From contig JAISSC010000172.1 in the NCBI GenBank assembly GCA_031273305.1, positions 1 through 30,768 of the forward strand: 30,768 bases of DNA, in the 5' to 3' direction. This document shows positions 1 to 8,765 of this stretch, piece after piece (the stretch's first letter is position 1; each line of letters starts with the position of its first letter). Source of the stretch: Flavobacteriaceae bacterium. Lineage in GTDB: Bacteria > Bacteroidota > Bacteroidia > Flavobacteriales > Weeksellaceae. The notes under the pieces were generated by a model. That model was not told the DNA's origin and searched no databases. It worked only from the letters and a program-made list of their open reading frames with translations. The translations under genes were made by a program, and so were the position numbers.

Positions 1-381
1 CGGTTAATTAAGATTTTTCAGCGGCAAAAACCTTTTCCTTTTATGGAACTTTATGAATCGGCTATATCCAAAAAACAAGCCGCAGGTCATTATTGTATCG
101 TTCTCGGTATGTATATTGCATTTTTTCAGATTCCCCTGTCGGAAGCCCTGTTTGCTTATTATTACAATTCTGCGGTCGGTATGGTTACCAACAGCGTTAA
201 ATTAGTTCCACTGGGACAACTTGACGGACAGGATATTTTGTTTCGTCTTCAACCGCTTTTAAAACAACTGACCGCCGAAACTTTTTTAGTGGAACGGGAT
301 TTGGTAGGATTATGCACCATTGGATTTGATATTCGTTGTATGCAGCACGAAAGGTTATATTCGAGGCTTTATATGTCGTAA
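1..381 (+). CDS. ureF: Urease accessory protein UreF, 5'-truncated
   Basis: This is the C-terminal part of UreF, which with UreD and UreG forms the complex that loads nickel into apo-urease in the cytoplasm. The frame is open from base 1, so the first ATG at 43 is internal and the gene begins outside the window. Visible family features are the AAGHYCIVLG segment, matching the conserved GH-containing helix of UreF, followed by a helical tail with LSEALFAYYYNSAVG and the conserved run VKLVPLGQLDGQ. The following genes ureG and ureD confirm the context. The 160-base gap to ureG is longer than usual within an operon and contains a possible promoter. Confidence 0.9.
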   Translation, partial: RLIKIFQRQKPFPFMELYESAISKKQAAGHYCIVLGMYIAFFQIPLSEALFAYYYNSAVGMVTNSVKLVPLGQLDGQDILFRLQPLLKQLTAETFLVERDLVGLCTIGFDIRCMQHERLYSRLYMS

Positions 382-501
382 TATAAAGGAATTTATGAAC
401 TAAACGTAAAATTATATCGATATAAAATTTATCTTAAACCGGTTAAATATTTACATAAATAAAAATGACGCAAATTATTAATATTCATAACTTTACATCT
501 A

Positions 502-509
502 TACATTTG
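502..509 (+). promoter_or_regulatory. Possible Bacteroidota -7 element before ureG
   Basis: TACATTTG matches the TAnnTTTG -7 consensus and lies 33 bases before the ureG ATG. No clear TTTG is seen at the expected -33 distance. The element may give ureG and ureD some transcription independent of the operon promoter. The rest of 382-541 is AT-rich with nothing recognisable. Confidence 0.3.
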
Positions 510-541
510 TATATTTATTAACTATATAAACCATATAAAAA

Positions 542-1183
542 ATGAAAACCAGAAAATATATAAAAATAGGCGTTGCAGGCCCGGTCGGTTCGGGTAAAAC
601 TGCACTTATCGAACGTTTAACCCGTCAATTGATGAAAGAATACAGCATAGGAGTTATAACCAATGATATTTATACCAAAGAAGATGCCGAGTTTCTCACC
701 AAAAACAGTATGCTGCCTAAGGAGCGAATCATAGGCGTGGAAACAGGAGGTTGCCCACACACCGCCATTCGTGAAGATGCTAGTATGAACTTAGAAGCCA
801 TAGACGAAATAATCGCCCGGTTTCCTGATATAGAAATAGTTTTCATTGAAAGTGGAGGAGATAATTTGTCTGCTACTTTCAGTCCCGATTTGGCGGATGT
901 TACCCTGTTTGTTATTGATGTAGCCGGAGGAGATAAAATTCCCAGAAAAGGAGGACCCGGAATTACACGGTCAGACCTCTTGGTTATTAACAAAATAGAT
1001 TTGGCTACTCTCGTGATGGCAGACCTGAACCTAATGGAAAGCGATGCAAAAAAAATGCGCAAACACAGACCTTTTGTATTTACCAACCTGATGTCACTTC
1101 AGGGAGTGGAAGAAGTTATAGGCTGGATTAAAAAATATGCATTACTGGAAGACGTTCCCGAACCTTTATTGATAAAAGGCTGA
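542..1183 (+). CDS. ureG: Urease accessory GTPase UreG
   Basis: SIMIBI-class GTPase that powers nickel delivery to urease through GTP-dependent dimerisation with UreF/UreD and UreE. The 213-residue length is normal. The P-loop GPVGSGKT is at residues 13-20, the metal-binding Cys-Pro-His motif at 71-73, the ESGGDNL segment near 103-109, and the guanine-specificity motif NKID at 150-153. All residues needed for nucleotide and nickel binding are present, so the protein should be active. It sits between ureF and ureD, with 11 bases to ureD, suggesting co-transcription. Confidence 0.97.
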   Translation: MKTRKYIKIGVAGPVGSGKTALIERLTRQLMKEYSIGVITNDIYTKEDAEFLTKNSMLPKERIIGVETGGCPHTAIREDASMNLEAIDEIIARFPDIEIVFIESGGDNLSATFSPDLADVTLFVIDVAGGDKIPRKGGPGITRSDLLVINKIDLATLVMADLNLMESDAKKMRKHRPFVFTNLMSLQGVEEVIGWIKKYALLEDVPEPLLIKG

Positions 1184-1194
1184 TACGGAAACCT

Positions 1195-1977
1195 ATGATA
1201 TTAACACTTGACCTGACCAGCAGTTTTAAAAAAGGAAGAACTTATCTTAAAGATTTCTATTTTACGACTCCTTTCAGGATCGTGAATACAGGAATAGATA
1301 AAACAGACCCTTGTTTATATCTGACAATCATGAATTCCTCTCCAGGAATGTTGGATGCAGATTGCTATGATATTCATATACTAACCGAAAGTGGCAGCCG
1401 GTTACAATTGCAATCTCAATCTTATCAAAGATTGTTTAACATGAAAAAGGGAGCTTCACAAAAAATGGAAATAACAATGAAACGTAACAGCTGCTTTTCT
1501 TATGTGCCTCATCCGGTAGTTCCGCATCAAAACTCCATATTCAAAGCCTTCAATGTTATTTATCTGGAAGATGATTGCGAGTTTCTATTGGGAGAAATTA
1601 TTACCTGTGGAAGAAAACATTCAGGTGAGGTGTTTCAATATACTCATTTTCAAAGTAAAACAGAAATATTTCATCATGGCAAAATGATTCTGAAAGACAT
1701 TATTTTATTACAACCCAAAATAGTAGACCCAAATACTATTGGTCTGGCTGAAAATTATACTCATCAGGCAACTTTACTCTATCAACATACTAAAAGTAAC
1801 CCTACGGAAGGATTGGTAGACACTCTACATGATATGCTGCAATCGGAAGACGATATTTCTTTAGGTATCTCTACTGTAAATAACGGATTCGTTTTGAGGA
1901 TTTTAGGTAACGGAGGAGAACAGTTATTTAGTTGTCTGCAACGAGTGCAACGGCACTTATGGGATAAAGGACGTTGA
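1195..1977 (+). CDS. ureD: Urease accessory protein UreD (UreH)
   Basis: Scaffold protein that contacts apo-urease and the UreF/UreG complex and helps conduct nickel to the active site. At 260 residues it is within the family range. Recognisable signatures are the N-terminal segment around PFRIVN, the NSSPGMLDADCYDI stretch corresponding to the family 'sPGllaGD' region, and CGRKHSGEVFQY near the middle, the typical G-R-x-x-G-E region. The ATG lies 11 bases after the ureG stop and no alternative start is better placed. It appears to be the last gene of the urease cluster, because the next gene converges on it from the other strand. Confidence 0.9.
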   Translation: MILTLDLTSSFKKGRTYLKDFYFTTPFRIVNTGIDKTDPCLYLTIMNSSPGMLDADCYDIHILTESGSRLQLQSQSYQRLFNMKKGASQKMEITMKRNSCFSYVPHPVVPHQNSIFKAFNVIYLEDDCEFLLGEIITCGRKHSGEVFQYTHFQSKTEIFHHGKMILKDIILLQPKIVDPNTIGLAENYTHQATLLYQHTKSNPTEGLVDTLHDMLQSEDDISLGISTVNNGFVLRILGNGGEQLFSCLQRVQRHLWDKGR

Positions 1978-2039
1978 TAAATGCTTGGCAGGTTGATTTT
2001 TATTAAGGTATATATGCCAAAAATGGTTGGTAAAATCTT

Positions 2040-2834
2040 CTATTTTTTTATCAAAGTAAAAATTCCACATCCATAGTTACAATTAAAACTGTTTTTAATA
2101 TTATCTTCTGTTAATTTAATATCATAAAAAAAATCGCCTGAATCATCTACAAATGAAAATTTCTTAATTGTATAAATCGGTTCTAAAATTTCCAATAAAT
2201 ATTCTATCGAAAATACTCTGTGAGCATTAAACTCTATCCTTTGAGTACCAATAGGAACAGAAAAATAAAACGTTCCCCCTTTAATTAAAATTTTACTAAT
2301 GTTATGTATGGCTTTCAAATAACCAAAATAATCTATCGGATCTCCATATCTACCTAATCCAAAATGTTCAATTGCATGTAAAGAAGAAATTGAATCGCAA
2401 TACTCAATTAAATCAGTGGGTAATTTCATTAAATCTGCTTGTCTAAAAGAAATGTTATGAACTTTACTTTCTATATTTCTTATGTCTATTATTTCTATTT
2501 CTCTAAATGAAGCAACATGAGCTACAAATCCGTCTGTTCTAGACCCAATATCTAAATGTTTGTTAGGAGACGCATTGAAAATTTGCCGGGCTACATACAA
2601 ATCTTGATGAAAATAATGACCTTTCATAACCCCTCCTTCATCTGTTTTATCTGAAAGGATTGGATACATCTTTCCAAATTCAAAGGTCTTGTCCCCATTT
2701 TTCTGTTGTTTTAATATTTCAAAATCTTGTTTGAACCATTTATATTCTCTAGGTTTAATTGCTTTTAAAAATTTTTTTCCATCAAAACCATATCTAAGAA
2801 ATAATCTATATGTTTTACTTAATAACTTTTTCAT
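2040..2834 (-). CDS. DUF268-type SAM-dependent methyltransferase
   Basis: Predicted class I methyltransferase of the DUF268 group, whose members are often found among surface-polysaccharide genes. The SAM-binding glycine motif LDIGSR is at residues 94-99, and the family block HAIEHFGLGRYGDPID is at 153-168, followed by GGTFYFSVPIG. The N-terminal ~90 residues are basic and probably contact substrate; there is no signal peptide, so it acts in the cytoplasm. Here it stands alone, convergent with ureD (62-base gap) and with no glycan cluster beside it. The gene looks more AT-rich than the urease genes, which may indicate transfer. The substrate is unknown. Confidence 0.75.
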   Translation of the reverse strand: MKKLLSKTYRLFLRYGFDGKKFLKAIKPREYKWFKQDFEILKQQKNGDKTFEFGKMYPILSDKTDEGGVMKGHYFHQDLYVARQIFNASPNKHLDIGSRTDGFVAHVASFREIEIIDIRNIESKVHNISFRQADLMKLPTDLIEYCDSISSLHAIEHFGLGRYGDPIDYFGYLKAIHNISKILIKGGTFYFSVPIGTQRIEFNAHRVFSIEYLLEILEPIYTIKKFSFVDDSGDFFYDIKLTEDNIKNSFNCNYGCGIFTLIKK

Positions 2835-3055
2835 TTAATTTTTTTATTGATTATTATATTTTATGCGAAATTAAAAAGCAAATAAAACCATTTAAAAACA
2901 CACATTAATCAAAAAACAAGTTTCATTTCCAAAAATAGTAAAAAAACAATTGCTTTTAAAGTTAATTTCTTTTTATTGTGGTAATAATTCTAATTAACTA
3001 TCAGCCTATAAAAAAATATTATAGAATAATATTATGATTACTACAAATAAAGTAC

Positions 3056-3063
3056 TACATTTG
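3056..3063 (+). promoter_or_regulatory. Possible -7 element upstream of the metalloprotease
   Basis: TACATTTG is a full TAnnTTTG match but lacks a convincing -33 partner and lies 217 bases before the ATG at 3280, implying a long leader. The wider gap 2835-3279 is very AT-rich and otherwise featureless. Confidence 0.3.
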
Positions 3064-3279
3064 CACCATAAAAACAAAAAAACATACTTATAAAAAAGAA
3101 TATTTATCATATTCGCAATTATTACACTAAATAATTTAACCAAAAACTCCCGGCTACTTGTTGGGACAACGAATCTTTAAAATTTAACCTTACAAAACAA
3201 AAATCAAGAAAATAGTAAAATTTTTGCTCATTTATATTTTCGTGTAATTTATTTTATAGTAACCTAAATCAAACAAAAA

Positions 3280-5832
3280 ATGAAAAGGAATTTATTTTTT
3301 ATGTTTTTTCTGTCTTTGGGTATTTGCATAAACTCTCAAAATAGGAAAATTAACCTCAACGAAGGAGAAAAAATTAATGTTGAATTAACCACACAAAACA
3401 GAAGTAAGAACAATCTCCTAAAAGCCGCACAAAGAGCAAGAATCTTTACAATAAGTAAGTCTCTACAAAGTAATCTGAATATTGGAATCAAGGACACACT
3501 ATCGTTAGATTTGTTTACCGATAAAAAATATAAGGCGTATATAGATAAAATAGAAACCGATATTAACGGAAATCTTTCTGTCAGAGCCAGATTGGTTGAT
3601 TATCCTATGGGATATTGCATCATAACTACTTCGTCAGAAAAGAATAGTCTGGTGTTTGTGGAAATCCCGGAACTGAATGAAAGATATATTTCCAGAGGGA
3701 ATATTAATACAACGCAGAATTATTTGCTCAAATTGGATGAGAATAATAATGACGAATTAGAATGTGACACTCATTTGATACCCCCTGCTGATTCTAAAAA
3801 TACAGAAAAAATTAACAAAGAGGTACTAAAGACAGGACAAAAAACACAACTGGGAGTAAATGATCCTGCACAAATTGATGTAATGATCCTCTATACACCC
3901 AAAGCCAAAGAATATAGTAATAATTATGATGGGGGAATTGATAATACAATATCTCTGCTAATGTCTAAAGCCGAACTAGTGTTAGCAAATAGTAACGTAG
4001 GGGTTACTATCAGCATGGTTCATTCCGGTGAAATTAATTATACCGAATCCGGAAGTTCATCCACAGATCTAAATAGATTAACAGGTACATCGGACGGATT
4101 TATGGATGAAGTCCATCAATGGAGAGATAAATACAAGGCTGATTTGGTAGTCCTTTTAGCAGAGATGGGAGACGCAGGAGGGTTAGGATGGTTATTAAGT
4201 ACCATGTCCGGCATGCCTAATTATGGTTTTTCACTATCAAGAGTTCAACAAGCAAGCTGGACATATACAACTATTCATGAGATAGGGCATAACATGGGAA
4301 ATGGGCATCATAAGCAACAAACGACATCCCCAGGTCCGGGAATATTTGATTATTCCGCAGGTTGGAGATGGGATGGAACAGACGGGAATAAGTATTGTTC
4401 TGTAATGACTTATGACAAAGCCTCCTATTTTGCGGACGGAATTAAGGGAACCCGAGTACCCTATTTTTCAAACCCAAGCATTTCTTATTTAGGAAGTCCA
4501 ACAGGACACAATACAGAAGCCGATGCCGCAAGAACATTAAGAGAAACAAAACATATAGTAGCCGCTTATAGAGAAAATACATGCATTGCACCGTCAGGAT
4601 TGGATGTGTCTAATATCTCTTTCACAGAAGTAACATTGAATTGGGCAGCGGTAAACGTAGCTCAAAGTTATACCGTAGAGTATAAAATTTCTACTGCTTC
4701 CGCATGGACAGTAGCAACCTCTAATCTGACAACCAATACTTATATTCTATCCGGACTGGTAGCCGGTGCATCTTACAATTTGAGGGTTAAGGCCAATTGT
4801 TCCTCTTCCGCAAGTTCAGGATATACAATGTCCAATTTTACCACCCTGTTATGTGGCACGCCGTCGGATCTGTCTGTATCCAACATTACCGACAAAGGAG
4901 CAACATTGAAATGGACAGCCGTAAGCGGAGCTAAAAGTTATACCGTAGAGTATAAAACTTCTGCTGCTTCCACTTGGACAGTAGCAACCTCTACTCTGGC
5001 AACCAATACTTATACTCTATCCGGACTGACCGACAACACCACCTATAACTGGAGAGTGAAGACCAACTGTTTTTCTTCCGGTAGTTCAGGTAGTTCAGAA
5101 TATGCTAACGGTTCTGATTTTATTACATCAGTATATTGCATCTCAAAAGGGCAAAATACGTCAATGGAAAGAATCTCTAAGGTAGTGTTTGGAAATATTA
5201 GCAATACCTCTCAAGGAACTGACGGATATGAAAACTTTATAGCAACATCATCTACCGATGTAACCAAAGGAAAAACATATACTATCTCAATCACTCCGTG
5301 GACTGCAGGAACCGGTATTCAAGAGGCTTATGCGGTATTTATAGACTTCAATCATGACGGGATTTTCAATGATAAGGAGGAAACCGTATTTAAACAAGTG
5401 CCTACTAAGACATCTCCGGTATCCGGAACCATTACTATTCCTACTAATGCTTTATCCGGAGCTACCCGAATGAGGGTTTCCATGAAAGACAGCGGAATAC
5501 CTACACCTTGTGAAGCTATTGATTATGGTCAGGTGGAAGATTATACTGTGAATATAGTAGATAACTTAGGAACTGATGACGTACAAACCAATAGTACTTC
5601 AGGTACGTTATATCCTAACCCTGTTAAAGATATATTATATATAAATGGTATAAATTCGGGTAATGCTGAATACACCCAGATAACAATTATTGACAGAAAC
5701 GGAAAAATAGTGAAAACAACTCAGGCTAAAGTAGGAGATATTATCGAAGTGAATGTATCTGATCTTCCTCCAAGTATTTATTATCTGAATATTTTGGGTG
5801 AAAATCATAAATTCATAAAGGCAGGTAAATAA
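3280..5832 (+). CDS. Secreted reprolysin-like metalloprotease with Fn3, GEVED and T9SS domains
   Basis: An 850-residue exported zinc protease. Order of parts: signal peptide (1-20, ending INSQ); propeptide-like region to about 195; metzincin catalytic domain with the full zinc site HEIGHNMGNGH at 333-343 and a Met-turn CSVMTY around Met376; two fibronectin type III domains (about 435-525 and 526-617); a GEVED domain (about 619-760) ending in the typical Y-G-Q-V-E-D-Y run; and a C-terminal T9SS type A sorting domain (about 776-850) beginning with the YPNPV motif. Zinc ligands and Met-turn are intact, so it should be active at the cell surface or be released. The substrate is unknown. It appears monocistronic, with a terminator 70 bases downstream. 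Confidence 0.93.
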   Translation: MKRNLFFMFFLSLGICINSQNRKINLNEGEKINVELTTQNRSKNNLLKAAQRARIFTISKSLQSNLNIGIKDTLSLDLFTDKKYKAYIDKIETDINGNLSVRARLVDYPMGYCIITTSSEKNSLVFVEIPELNERYISRGNINTTQNYLLKLDENNNDELECDTHLIPPADSKNTEKINKEVLKTGQKTQLGVNDPAQIDVMILYTPKAKEYSNNYDGGIDNTISLLMSKAELVLANSNVGVTISMVHSGEINYTESGSSSTDLNRLTGTSDGFMDEVHQWRDKYKADLVVLLAEMGDAGGLGWLLSTMSGMPNYGFSLSRVQQASWTYTTIHEIGHNMGNGHHKQQTTSPGPGIFDYSAGWRWDGTDGNKYCSVMTYDKASYFADGIKGTRVPYFSNPSISYLGSPTGHNTEADAARTLRETKHIVAAYRENTCIAPSGLDVSNISFTEVTLNWAAVNVAQSYTVEYKISTASAWTVATSNLTTNTYILSGLVAGASYNLRVKANCSSSASSGYTMSNFTTLLCGTPSDLSVSNITDKGATLKWTAVSGAKSYTVEYKTSAASTWTVATSTLATNTYTLSGLTDNTTYNWRVKTNCFSSGSSGSSEYANGSDFITSVYCISKGQNTSMERISKVVFGNISNTSQGTDGYENFIATSSTDVTKGKTYTISITPWTAGTGIQEAYAVFIDFNHDGIFNDKEETVFKQVPTKTSPVSGTITIPTNALSGATRMRVSMKDSGIPTPCEAIDYGQVEDYTVNIVDNLGTDDVQTNSTSGTLYPNPVKDILYINGINSGNAEYTQITIIDRNGKIVKTTQAKVGDIIEVNVSDLPPSIYYLNILGENHKFIKAGK

Positions 5833-5902
5833 CCCGATAAGCCTAAATAACCGTTACAGGTTTAACAGGATAAAATACATTTAATTTAATTTATAGAAAG
5901 AG

Positions 5903-5929
5903 GCTGTCCAAAAAGGGCAGCTTTTTTTT
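5903..5929 (+). terminator. Rho-independent terminator after the metalloprotease
   Basis: GCTGTCC (5903-5909) pairs with GGGCAGC (5915-5921) around a five-A loop and is followed by eight T. It lies about 70 bases after the protease stop. This stem-loop form is common at gene ends in Bacteroidota. Confidence 0.85.
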
Positions 5930-6032
5930 GCCATCATCATTGAAGTTTTAAAAAATATCATATCTTTATTGTATGATTCACTATCCTTGATACTCCGGAA
6001 TTAAACGTATAAAAAGTATATAAAGAAGAATA

Positions 6033-6590
6033 ATGAAAAAAATATATTTCCTTCATGGATACCGAACTTCAGGAAAAAAGTTTTTATGCATAAAAAACTT
6101 TTACAAAGATTCTGCCGAGTTTCTTCCGATATGTTGGGATTGGGATGAATATATGAATGTTCCTGAATTTTTAGACGAGAAGAAGAAGATACTAAAAGAA
6201 GATTTCGGAGAAAAAATTCTAATGGCAGACAGTATGGGAGCCAATTTAGCTTGGAATTTACTAAATGAATTTCCCAATTTATACTACGTAATGACCAATC
6301 CTGTTTTTTGCGCAGAGCAAATCAGGGAACAAGAAAAAATCCTCCCCGAAATGCGTTCCAAAATATTTTCTGCGACAGCGGAAACAATTAAAAACAAGAA
6401 CATAAGGCTGGTAATTTCAAAATTTGATGAGATTTTAGACCCCTATCACTATAAAAAAATCTTCGGAGCTTCTATTAAAGTACTGGAACTGGAAGACGAA
6501 CACAAGATAATAAATATGAAAGAACACATGCCTTTGATCCATAAGCTGATAGCAGATGTATTTGAGAAATCAAAGGGTATTTGTTTATAA
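6033..6590 (+). CDS. Small alpha/beta-hydrolase-like protein (YqiA/esterase type)
   Basis: A 185-residue cytoplasmic protein with the outline of a compact alpha/beta hydrolase. It opens with IYFLHGY (oxyanion-hole HG at 8-9) and has a nucleophile elbow ADSMGAN with Ser67, a variant of GxSxG in which the first Gly is Ala. A late acidic candidate lies in SKFDEILDPYHY (Asp132 or Asp136), and His157 is in the DEHKI segment. The arrangement matches the YqiA-like esterase group, but the substrate cannot be predicted. The gene is isolated: 103 bases from the upstream terminator and about 220 bases before the patatin gene. Confidence 0.6.
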   Translation: MKKIYFLHGYRTSGKKFLCIKNFYKDSAEFLPICWDWDEYMNVPEFLDEKKKILKEDFGEKILMADSMGANLAWNLLNEFPNLYYVMTNPVFCAEQIREQEKILPEMRSKIFSATAETIKNKNIRLVISKFDEILDPYHYKKIFGASIKVLELEDEHKIINMKEHMPLIHKLIADVFEKSKGICL

Positions 6591-6716
6591 ATCATGTTCT
6601 GTTAATTACGTATGTATTCCGTAAAGATCGAACGGATAAAACACCAAAAACCCGATTCAATCAGTAATAATCTTACCGATTAAAAATTTATGTACGAAGC
6701 GGGTAAATGTTTTTAC

Positions 6717-6724
6717 TATTTTTG
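6717..6724 (+). promoter_or_regulatory. Possible -7 element for the patatin gene
   Basis: TATTTTTG fits TAnnTTTG and lies 86 bases before the chosen ATG at 6811. No clear -33 element is seen. Confidence 0.35.
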
Positions 6725-6810
6725 CATTTTAAAAACAGGCAGATAAAAATACAAACGATATAAATAGATAATTAATAATAAGTTTCAGAATAAGTTAAGT
6801 GGTCAATTAC

Positions 6811-7611
6811 ATGGATTCAGAAAAAAATAAATATAAACTGGGAATAACCTTAAGTGGCGGTGGGGCAAAGGGATTTGCCCATTTAGGAGTTCTTCAGGCG
6901 TTGAACGATCGGGGGTTATATCCTGAAATTATTTCCGGAACAAGTGCCGGAGCCTTTGCAGGAGTATTATACGCCGATGGAAACAGTCCGCATGAGATAG
7001 TATCCTTTTTTAAAGAAACCACATTTAATAAATTTGCACAATTCTCCATTCCCAAAGGAGGAGTTTTTAAAAGCACTCCATTTCATTCTTTTCTGGATAA
7101 AAAATTAAAAGCCAAGACCTTTGAAGAGCTGAAACTTCCTTTATATGTCACAGCGACCAATATAGAAAATGGAGAGGTCGAATATTTCAATTCAGGTTCT
7201 CTTATTCCTCCTGTTATTGCCTCCTGCTCCGTTCCCTTAGTTTTTACTCCGGTAGAGATAAATAAAAAATATTATGTAGACGGAGGACTTATTAAAAAAT
7301 TTCCTGTATCCGTACTTCGTCCGAAATGTGAAAAGATTATTGGCGTTAACGTAAGTCCTTTGGTAGAATCTAAATATAAAAACTCTATTAACTACGTTGC
7401 CGAACGTACTTTTCATTATATGTCAAATGTCAATATGCTGCAGGACAGACAACTTTGCAATTATTTGATAGAATCGGAAGTTCTTTGTAAATATCGTTTG
7501 TTTGACCTGAAGAACATAGAGGAAATATTCCAGAAGGGATACGAAATAACTCAAAAATATCTGGAAAAACATAAAAAAGAATTCCATAAAGATTTTGCCG
7601 AGTTTATTTGA
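6811..7611 (+). CDS. Patatin-like phospholipase (RssA-like)
   Basis: A 266-residue patatin-family lipid acyl hydrolase with a Ser-Asp dyad. The glycine-rich oxyanion motif SGGGAKG is at 15-21, the nucleophile elbow GTSAG at 43-47 with Ser45, and the catalytic Asp157 lies in the DGG motif. There is no signal peptide, so the enzyme is probably cytoplasmic. The ATG at 6811 is preferred; a GTG at 6799 in the same frame would add only four residues (MVNY), and the domain begins immediately after. Its length agrees with short bacterial patatins such as RssA. Nothing nearby identifies the lipid substrate. Confidence 0.88.
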   Translation: MDSEKNKYKLGITLSGGGAKGFAHLGVLQALNDRGLYPEIISGTSAGAFAGVLYADGNSPHEIVSFFKETTFNKFAQFSIPKGGVFKSTPFHSFLDKKLKAKTFEELKLPLYVTATNIENGEVEYFNSGSLIPPVIASCSVPLVFTPVEINKKYYVDGGLIKKFPVSVLRPKCEKIIGVNVSPLVESKYKNSINYVAERTFHYMSNVNMLQDRQLCNYLIESEVLCKYRLFDLKNIEEIFQKGYEITQKYLEKHKKEFHKDFAEFI

Positions 7612-7616
7612 GAATA

Positions 7617-7687
7617 ACCCTCAATCGCTTCGCTTCATTGGGGGTAAATGTGGATGCTATCCTCCTCTCAACCTCGAAAGGGGTTGA
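7617..7687. repeat. Two REP-like hairpins after the patatin gene
   Basis: ACCCTCAAT (7617-7625) pairs with ATTGGGGGT (7637-7645), and TCAACC (7668-7673) pairs with GGTTGA (7682-7687). Neither has a T-tract. They resemble short extragenic palindromes mobilised by REP-associated tyrosine transposases, and they adjoin the longer repeat at 7722. Confidence 0.5.
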
Positions 7688-7721
7688 ACGGTTCAGGGAA
7701 TTATTCATACCAAATTTTATC

Positions 7722-7900
7722 CCGTCAGGGATTCAAGTTCGGTAGAAAAGGATAACGTCATAGAGTCCGGCATGCCGTCAGGCACGCAACAAACAAGAAT
7801 CGTTCTTCTATATATTTAAAATTCAATTAATTACATACGAATTAGAACCTTTTTTACCAAAATTATAACGGTATTTCTTATCTCGAACTCACATTAATTA
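7722..7900 (+). repeat. Dispersed ~180-bp repeat, copy A
   Basis: This stretch is matched over nearly its whole length by the reverse complement of 30377-30555. Shared blocks include ATCCCGTCAGGGATTCAAG (A copy has TATCCC at its start), CGGTAGAAAAG, ATAACGTCATAG, TGCCGTCAGG and TTTAAAATTCAATTA. Its right end (7874-7900) carries the terminal motif CTTATCTCGAACTC, a variant of the end found at six other places in the window. It lies between patatin and tetR and contains no gene. Confidence 0.8.
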
Positions 7901-7921
7901 CCTTTTTTTCAAAATAATCAC

Positions 7922-7948
7922 CATATTTGCATACTAAACGGTAGGTAT
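7922..7948 (+). promoter_or_regulatory. tetR promoter and TetR operator
   Basis: ATACTAAACGGTAGGTAT at 7931-7948 matches 15 of 18 positions of the perfect palindrome found before the outer-membrane gene at 9879. It lies one base before the tetR ATG. Just upstream, CATATTTG (7922-7929) is a one-mismatch -7 element, which would place the transcription start inside the operator. This is the expected geometry for self-repression by the TetR protein. Confidence 0.7.
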
Positions 7949-7949
7949 T

Positions 7950-8549
7950 ATGACTAATTCAAAAAAGCAAATATTGCACACATCACTAAAATTATTCCTG
8001 AAGAACTCATATAAAGAAGTCTCTTTAAGGGATATAACAACCGAAGTAGGCTTAACAAAAGGGGCTTTTTATTATCATTACAGTAGTAAAGAGCAACTAT
8101 TTGAAGAAGTGGTTAAATACTTCTATAACAACGCTATTATTACGGATTATAATAATTTTCCTAAAAACTCTCTAAAAGAATTTTATGAGTATTATTTAAA
8201 AGTACTTCAAGACCCGGATGATTTTGATGATATTGAAGGAGATATGAATTTCTTCATTTTCATATCAGAAGCCTCCAAAAGGGTTCCGGATTTCTTGAAA
8301 ATACATACGGCACAACGAAAAAAAGAACTTTGGGCATGGTCTGAGATCATTGATACGGCTAAGAGGAATAAGGAAATTAAAACCAATATCCCCAACGAAG
8401 AATTAGCCGGCATGTTCCTGAATATAAACGATGGTATATTAATGAACAGGGTTATCAATCAAAAAGCTGACGGTGAAACCCTTAATGATGTAAAAAGAGA
8501 CTGGGATAATTTATATAACCTGTTGAAAAAAGTAAAACGTAAGAAGTAA
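7950..8549 (+). CDS. TetR/AcrR family transcriptional repressor
   Basis: A 199-residue regulator with an N-terminal TetR helix-turn-helix: the region SLRDITTEVGLTKGAFYYHY (about 25-44) is the canonical recognition helix with the FYYHYSSKEQLF tail. The C-terminal ligand-binding domain is not assignable to a known inducer class. An operator-like palindrome overlaps its own start, and a perfect version lies before the receptor gene at 9923. The likely targets are therefore itself and the outer-membrane gene, with the sigma factor in between possibly part of the same response. Confidence 0.93.
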   Translation: MTNSKKQILHTSLKLFLKNSYKEVSLRDITTEVGLTKGAFYYHYSSKEQLFEEVVKYFYNNAIITDYNNFPKNSLKEFYEYYLKVLQDPDDFDDIEGDMNFFIFISEASKRVPDFLKIHTAQRKKELWAWSEIIDTAKRNKEIKTNIPNEELAGMFLNINDGILMNRVINQKADGETLNDVKRDWDNLYNLLKKVKRKK

Positions 8550-8620
8550 AAAAAACAAAATAATCTCGCAGATTCAACTAATGAATGCAACATTTAGCTA
8601 AACTATACATTTAATTTTTT

Positions 8621-8706
8621 GGGCGTGTCCCTGTCGGGTCGGGCTATCCGTGTAAGGACGTCCCTATGTGGCGTCTCTGTGGGCTTTCCACTACTATCCC
8701 TCACGC
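8621..8706 (+). repeat. Structured intergenic element with closing GCGTG/CACGC stem
   Basis: The element starts GGGCGTGTCCC, continues with GGGCTATCC, and ends CACTACTATCCCTCACGC. GCGTG (8623-8627) and CACGC (8702-8706) can close it. I recognise this type of GGGCG...CGGGCT..TCC...CCCTCACGC sequence as a recurrent non-coding element in Bacteroidota genomes, with no function known to me. Here the tip is occupied by a copy of the GACGTCCC hairpin (8656-8678). Confidence 0.55.
8656..8678. repeat. GACGTCCC hairpin repeat, copy 1
   Basis: GACGTCCCTATGTGGCGTC is a divergent member of the four-copy family whose consensus is GACGTCCCAATTTGGGCGTC. It is embedded in the larger element at 8621-8706. Confidence 0.5.
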
Positions 8707-8765
8707 AAGGTCACTTCCATTGTCAAAGATACCCCTGTGCATCAGGCTAAGCCATAACAGGGATT

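Noticed and set aside
670..1086. Minus-strand open frame of 138 codons
   Set aside because: It lies entirely antisense to ureG, a complete and conserved gene.
7617..7687. Hairpins after the patatin gene as rho-independent terminators
   Set aside because: Neither stem is followed by a T-tract; they fit REP-like repeats better.
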